36,665 bases of DNA from Betaproteobacteria bacterium (lineage in GTDB: Bacteria > Pseudomonadota > Gammaproteobacteria > Burkholderiales > Casimicrobiaceae): assembly GCA_016192065.1 (NCBI GenBank), contig JACPUX010000036.1, positions 1 to 36,665 on the forward strand, given 5' to 3'. Below are positions 32,990 to 36,665 of this stretch, in pieces. The notes under the pieces were generated by a model. The model did not search any database. It was given only the letters and a program-made list of their open reading frames with translations, and was not told the DNA's origin. The first letter of the stretch is position 1. Each line of letters starts with the position of its first letter. Made by a program: the position numbers and the translations under genes.

Positions 32990-33754
32990 TCAGATTTGAC
33001 GCCAGTCTAAACCATCTTCCGCGTTCGCCACGCCCACCCATTCTGGGGCGCAATCCAAGGCTCCGGCGAGCGCCGCGCGGGCAAGCTCGGCGGTGTTGTT
33101 CTGTTGACTCAAGTGCGCCGCGATGACGTGCTTGAGCCGGCCACGCTCAACACGCGCCAGCAGGTCGGCGGCGGCGGCGTTCTTGAGATGCCCGAAGCGC
33201 CCAGCGATGCGCTGCTTCAGGGGATAGGGATAGTCACTGCGCGCCAGCATGTCCGGGTCGTGGTTGCATTCCAGCACCAGCGCGTCGCAGCCCCCGAGGC
33301 TGGCGACGATGTGCGCCGTGACCTCGCCCAAATCGGTGACCTGGCCGAGGCGCCGGTCGCCGTCACCGACCACGAACTGCGCCGGCTCGCGCGCGTCGTG
33401 CGGCACCGGAAAAGGCTCAAAGCATAGCTCCCCGACCTGGAAGCGCTCACCGCAGTTGAAGCCGTGCTGGGCGAACACGCCATCGAAGCGTCCGTTCATC
33501 GCCGCCAAGGTCCCGAAGCTGGCCCAGACCGGCAGCCTGTGCCGCGCGGAAAATCGCGCCACCCCGCTGACATGATCGGCGTGTTCGTGAGTGACGACGA
33601 TGGCGGCCAGGCTTTCCGGCGCCACACCGAGCCTGGCCAGGCGCCGCGTGCTCTCGGCAAGCGTGAAACCGCAGTCGATCAAGACCCTCGTCCGGCCGCT
33701 TTCGACCAGCAGGCCATTGCCTTCACTGCCGCTGCCCAGGCTGGCGAAGCGCAT
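32990..33754 (-). CDS. Metallo-beta-lactamase-fold hydrolase (YycJ/WalJ-like)
   Basis: The predicted metal-dependent hydrolase has 254 residues. The metal motif [10 protein letters not shown] (HxHxDH), the N-terminal [15 protein letters not shown], the [10 protein letters not shown] segment and the late HLSQQNN histidine are present. The layout fits the YycJ group, thought to be nucleases or phosphodiesterases. The gene sits 30 bp after bamC and 14 bp before purC, an order widely conserved in proteobacteria, though no biochemical role in either process is established. No strong ribosome site is seen before the ATG; translation may couple to bamC. Confidence 0.88.
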   Translation of the reverse strand: MRFASLGSGSEGNGLLVESGRTRVLIDCGFTLAESTRRLARLGVAPESLAAIVVTHEHADHVSGVARFSARHRLPVWASFGTLAAMNGRFDGVFAQHGFNCGERFQVGELCFEPFPVPHDAREPAQFVVGDGDRRLGQVTDLGEVTAHIVASLGGCDALVLECNHDPDMLARSDYPYPLKQRIAGRFGHLKNAAAADLLARVERGRLKHVIAAHLSQQNNTAELARAALAGALDCAPEWVGVANAEDGLDWRQI

Positions 33755-33784
33755 GGCTTGCCGGCGCGCCGAACCCGCCGTCCC

Positions 33785-34939
33785 CTACTTCAACTGGCCG
33801 TGCAGCAGCGCGAAAATGCGCTCGCCGGTGGGTGTGGTGTCGGGCGCGCCGTTGCGGTCCATAATGGTCAGGACGCTGCGTCCGGCGGACTCGACCACGG
33901 CGATGCGGTATTGCTCTTCCTTGTCCTTGGGGTCTTCCCCTTTCCAGAACATGAGCTTCGACAGGAAGCCCTCTTCCTTCTTGTTCTCCTTGGAATCGGG
34001 ATCGACATAGCGCACGTAATAGATGCCCTTGGAGCGATCACGATCGACCACGGTGAAGCCGATGCGGTCCAGCGCCAGGCCGACGCGTCGCCAGGCGCGG
34101 TCGAAACTGTCCTCAATACTCAGGGTCGGCGAGCCATTGGCGGACTTGCTGAGCCGCGCCTGCTCGACTAGGGGTGACTTGGCCACCGCGACCTGGGTCT
34201 GCGCCTGTTGCTCCGGCAGGCCGATGCGCACCATCAGGCGCCGCAGCATCTCGGTTTCGAGTTCCGGGTCGGACGGACGCGCCGCCCAAACCCAGCCCTC
34301 GGCTCCGGTCGGGCCGGAGGATTTCGGCACCTCGCGCATGCCACGATGGCTGATGTAGATCTCGGTGGTGCCTGGCGCCGCACCGGGTTCCAGGCGAGTG
34401 CGGAACTTGTCGCGCTCGCTGGTGGACCAGAGAAAATCCAGCACCTTGCCAACCGAGCGGCGCAGCAAGTCATCGGGAATCATGGCGCGGTTTTCGGCCC
34501 AGTCGGTTTCCATGATGCCCAGCTCCGGGCGCTCAATGGAGATGGCAAAACCCAGGTTGCTCCAGAAGTCGTGCGCCGCGCTCCAGACTTTTTCGGGCGG
34601 CATCTGCACCACCAGCCAGCGTTGGGTGCCGGCGCGCTCCATGCTCACTTTCTCAACCGCCGGCAGCAGCGTACTCTGTGCCGCCTTGGCGGCCCCGCCG
34701 CGACCGCGCTCATAGCCGGAAAAGGTCGCCGAACCAGGCGCCCCATCCTTAGGCAAATACCGGTCGTCATAGACCGGGGTGTTTAGATCGGGCGGCACTT
34801 CCAGTGCCGCCGAGCGCGTCGCGCTGCGGTAATCGATTTTGCTCGACAGCACGTTTTCCATGCTGAAGCCCTGGCAACCGGCCAGGGCCAGCAGGGCGAA
34901 CGTCAGCGGCAACACGCGCGCGGTTGTGGCAAGGCTCAT
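33785..34939 (-). CDS. bamC: Outer membrane assembly lipoprotein BamC
   Basis: BamC (384 residues, NlpB family) is an accessory lipoprotein of the BAM complex that inserts outer membrane proteins. The signal peptide ends in the lipobox LALAGC with C22. The unstructured N-terminal part includes KIDYRSA and ALEVPPDLNTP, which bind BamD in the family. Two helix-grip domains follow, with ERPELGIMETDWAENRA in the first and DSFDRAWRRVGLALDRIGFTV in the second. GGAGGG precedes the ATG. It follows dapA by 22 bp. The length is slightly above the E. coli protein. Confidence 0.92.
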   Translation of the reverse strand: MSLATTARVLPLTFALLALAGCQGFSMENVLSSKIDYRSATRSAALEVPPDLNTPVYDDRYLPKDGAPGSATFSGYERGRGGAAKAAQSTLLPAVEKVSMERAGTQRWLVVQMPPEKVWSAAHDFWSNLGFAISIERPELGIMETDWAENRAMIPDDLLRRSVGKVLDFLWSTSERDKFRTRLEPGAAPGTTEIYISHRGMREVPKSSGPTGAEGWVWAARPSDPELETEMLRRLMVRIGLPEQQAQTQVAVAKSPLVEQARLSKSANGSPTLSIEDSFDRAWRRVGLALDRIGFTVVDRDRSKGIYYVRYVDPDSKENKKEEGFLSKLMFWKGEDPKDKEEQYRIAVVESAGRSVLTIMDRNGAPDTTPTGERIFALLHGQLK

Positions 34940-34961
34940 GCCCCCTCCAAGAATGCGGTAA

Positions 34962-35840
34962 TCAGGCTAGGACGCCGGCTTCGCGCAAGGCCGCGCGAAC
35001 CGTCTCGTGATGCGCCGCGGACAGCGGCGTCAGCGGCAGGCGAATGCCGCTGGGAATCAGCCCCATCTCGGTCAGCGCCCATTTCACGGGAATGGGGTTG
35101 GCCTCGACGAAGAGCTTGAGATGCAAGGACAGTAGTCGACGATTGATGTTCCGGGCGCGCTCGATCTCGCCCGAAAGCGCCGCGACGCACATCGCCTGCA
35201 TCAGCTTGGGCGCCACGTTGGCGGTGACCGATATGACGCCATGCGCACCCATGCAGAGCAGCGCCAGCGCGGTGGCGTCGTCGCCGCTATAAACGGCGAA
35301 ATCCGCTGGCAGGCGCCGCAGCAAGTCGCTGCCTCGGCCGATATCGCCGGTGGCATCTTTGATGCCGACGATGCCTGGCACCTGCGCCAGGCGCAGCACC
35401 GTGTCGTTGGACAAATCAGCCACCGTGCGCCCGGGCACGTTATAGAGAATCAAAGGTAGATCGACGTTTTCCGCAACGCGGCGGAAATGCTGGTACAGGC
35501 CCTCCTGGGTGGGCTTATTGTAGTAAGGAACCACCGACAGACAATAGCGCGCCCCGATCTCCTTGGCATACGCGCTCAATTCAACGGCCTCAGCGGTCGA
35601 ATTCGCACCCGTGCCAGCGATGACCGGCACGCGCGCGCCGGCATGCTCCACGGCGGTCCGGATCAGGAGCTGGTGATCAGCCACCGAAACCGTCGGTGAT
35701 TCGCCCGTGGTGCCCACGACCACGATGCCCGCGGTACCCTCGGCGACGTGATAATCGATCAGCCTGCGGAAACCCGCGAGGTCCAGGCTCCCATCCGGGT
35801 GCATGGGCGTCGCGATGGCGACGATACTTCCAGTCAACAT
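34962..35840 (-). CDS. dapA: 4-hydroxy-tetrahydrodipicolinate synthase
   Basis: DapA (292 residues) condenses pyruvate with aspartate semialdehyde, the first step of lysine and diaminopimelate synthesis. The Schiff-base lysine is K161 in GIKDATGD. The catalytic triad residues T44 (VGTTGESPT), Y107 (VPYYNKP) and Y133 (LYNVPGRT) all lie at the E. coli positions. The start ATG at 35840 gives the standard N-terminus, although no clear ribosome site precedes it. It is the first gene of the dapA-bamC-MBL-purC operon. A weak -10-like TAAACT lies at 35872-35867 on the minus strand. Confidence 0.96.
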   Translation of the reverse strand: MLTGSIVAIATPMHPDGSLDLAGFRRLIDYHVAEGTAGIVVVGTTGESPTVSVADHQLLIRTAVEHAGARVPVIAGTGANSTAEAVELSAYAKEIGARYCLSVVPYYNKPTQEGLYQHFRRVAENVDLPLILYNVPGRTVADLSNDTVLRLAQVPGIVGIKDATGDIGRGSDLLRRLPADFAVYSGDDATALALLCMGAHGVISVTANVAPKLMQAMCVAALSGEIERARNINRRLLSLHLKLFVEANPIPVKWALTEMGLIPSGIRLPLTPLSAAHHETVRAALREAGVLA

Positions 35841-36298
35841 GTTGGCCGGCGCTTTGAAAAACGCGTAGTTTACCGCAAAAGCGGGGGGATAAACGAACGC
35901 CCCATCCTGCGTTCCACCGGCGCTTCGCAGTGCGCCTCCCCGTTCAGAACCAATACCGTGGCACCGCCCGTCGTTGGACCTCGGTGTCGGTGTCGGTGGA
36001 GGTCCGAGCTATTCCTGGGCAGATGAAAGTTTTCGCCTGCTACGGCGAGATTTGTGCCCACCTTCCGAACGGCGATCACCGGCGAGTCTCCCCGTCCACC
36101 TCCCGACGGATGGTCCTGAGTGCGGTTCACCAGCCCACTGCGGTGGTTGGCTTGCTCCTACGGGTTCCGGACCGAGCGCACGCGCTGGCCAACCACGCAC
36201 GGCATGAATTGTCAGAGCTCGCGACCAACCGTATTGCCAGAAACATACGAAAATGACAACATCGCAACAGGCTGTTGGACTCAGAGAAACTTAAGAAC
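35841..36298. other. Gene-poor interval with inverted repeats
   Basis: No convincing gene is seen. Contents are the weak dapA promoter region at the left, an inverted repeat GGACCTC (35976-35982) / GAGGTCC (35999-36005) around GGTGTC repeats, and another, GTGGTTGGC (36143-36151) / GCCAACCAC (36188-36196), with a 36-base loop. The open frames here look random in composition. The stretch may be the remnant of an older gene, given the IS element just to the right. Confidence 0.45.
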
Positions 36299-36526
36299 GT
36301 GACACTCCGCTTTCGGCAATTGGCAATTCTTGCGGTCTTGGCATGTGGATGCACATTGCCGGCCCAGTCCGCGGAGCATTGCCCGAACATCACGACCAAC
36401 ACCGAGCTTGGCAATCGGCTGGGGAAACTCCTGAAGGAAAGGGCCTATTCAGGGTTGGAAGACGAGTTGAAGTTGCGTCTCAATCGAGTCGACCGAGGGG
36501 CGGAGAGCGACGAAACGCTCAGAATG
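36299..36526 (+). pseudogene. Secreted-protein gene truncated by an IS element
   Basis: GTG at 36299 gives MTLRFRQLAILAVLACGC and TLPAQSAEHCPN, a typical signal peptide with cleavage likely after AQSA. An in-frame TTG at 36275 is possible but less signal-like. The mature part (NTELGNRLGKLLKERAYSGLEDELKLRLNR) is charged and helical and looks genuine. From about 36525 the DNA looks like the end of an IS256-type element, and the frame runs on into low-complexity residues, stopping at 36649. About 75 original residues remain. Function unknown. The breakpoint is inferred, not proven. Confidence 0.5.
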
Positions 36527-36665
36527 AGCCTGTCCGGAATTTTGTGTGCGAGGCATATCATGAAGCCTGAAAGGAGCATGTATGCCAAGCAAGACGAGCA
36601 AGAAGAAGGCGGCGGTGGAGCTGCCACGTATCCCCAAAGAGGTCATTGACCAGCTGGTGAGCGGG
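36525..36665 (+). mobile_element. Left end of an IS256-family insertion sequence (cut by the window)
   Basis: GAGCCTGTCCGGAATTTTGT at 36525-36544 looks like a terminal inverted repeat. It lies about 57 bp before a transposase start whose first residues fit the IS256 family. The right part of the element is beyond the window, so the repeat cannot be confirmed by its partner. Confidence 0.6.
36582..36665 (+). CDS. IS256-family transposase, N-terminal 28 residues only
   Basis: ATG at 36582 follows AAGGAG at good distance. The visible peptide begins MPSKTSKKK and runs into ELPRIPKEVIDQLVSG, the characteristic opening of IS256-type DDE transposases, where PMTAEA normally follows. The frame is open to the window edge. 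It overlaps the tail of the broken secreted-protein frame in another phase. Catalytic residues lie outside the window, so activity cannot be judged. Confidence 0.75.
   Translation, partial: MPSKTSKKKAAVELPRIPKEVIDQLVSG

Overview
The window is high-GC bacterial DNA that reads like a betaproteobacterium, possibly Rhodocyclales-like, although the order is not provable from the sequence. The clues are the dapA-bamC-MBL-purC order, the trmJ/suhB divergent pair, a Fis-type PrpR with a prpBCDE cluster, and a rRNA leader of betaproteobacterial type. No 16S sequence is inside the window. A leftward rRNA operon promoter and boxA lie at the extreme left, so the 16S gene should start just off the left edge. 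The right edge cuts an IS256-like transposase after its first 28 codons.

Region 1 (about 1-17000) is metabolic. From left to right it holds a small secreted protein, a candidate small RNA with a clean terminator, an Lrp-type regulator divergent from methionine gamma-lyase (mdeR/mdeA-like), a GAF-GGDEF diguanylate cyclase, and a long leftward gene string. In transcription order that string is prpB, prpC, prpD, prpE, then the gamma, alpha and beta subunits of a 2-oxoacid:acceptor oxidoreductase, then a FAD/Fe-S NAD(P) oxidoreductase. The divergent prpR and a near-perfect sigma-54 promoter in front of prpB complete the unit. Read together, the genes form a plausible route: methionine to 2-oxobutyrate (MdeA), 2-oxobutyrate to propionyl-CoA (oxidoreductase), and propionyl-CoA to pyruvate plus succinate (PrpC, PrpD, PrpB). 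PrpE feeds in free propionate. The same oxidoreductase might instead, or also, consume the pyruvate product.

Region 2 (17073-24528) holds two very large orphan multi-PAS histidine kinases in tandem, with 7 and 5 PAS domains. They share a recognisable PAS sub-family and have no receiver domain nearby.

Region 3 (24605-32130) is mostly housekeeping: trmJ, suhB, an AAA/STAND-like ATPase of unknown role behind an AT-rich promoter island, mutS, a SlyD-like FKBP isomerase, a conserved hypothetical, and a tiny Ala/Pro-rich lipoprotein with a textbook terminator. A 14-bp CTAG-rich tandem repeat supplies the stop codons of both mutS and the FKBP gene.

Region 4 (32253-36665) is the leftward operon dapA-bamC-MBL hydrolase-purC, then a gene-poor stretch and a short secreted-protein gene apparently broken by the IS256-like element. 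Several dispersed GC-rich repeats and a strong G-quadruplex motif lie between genes.
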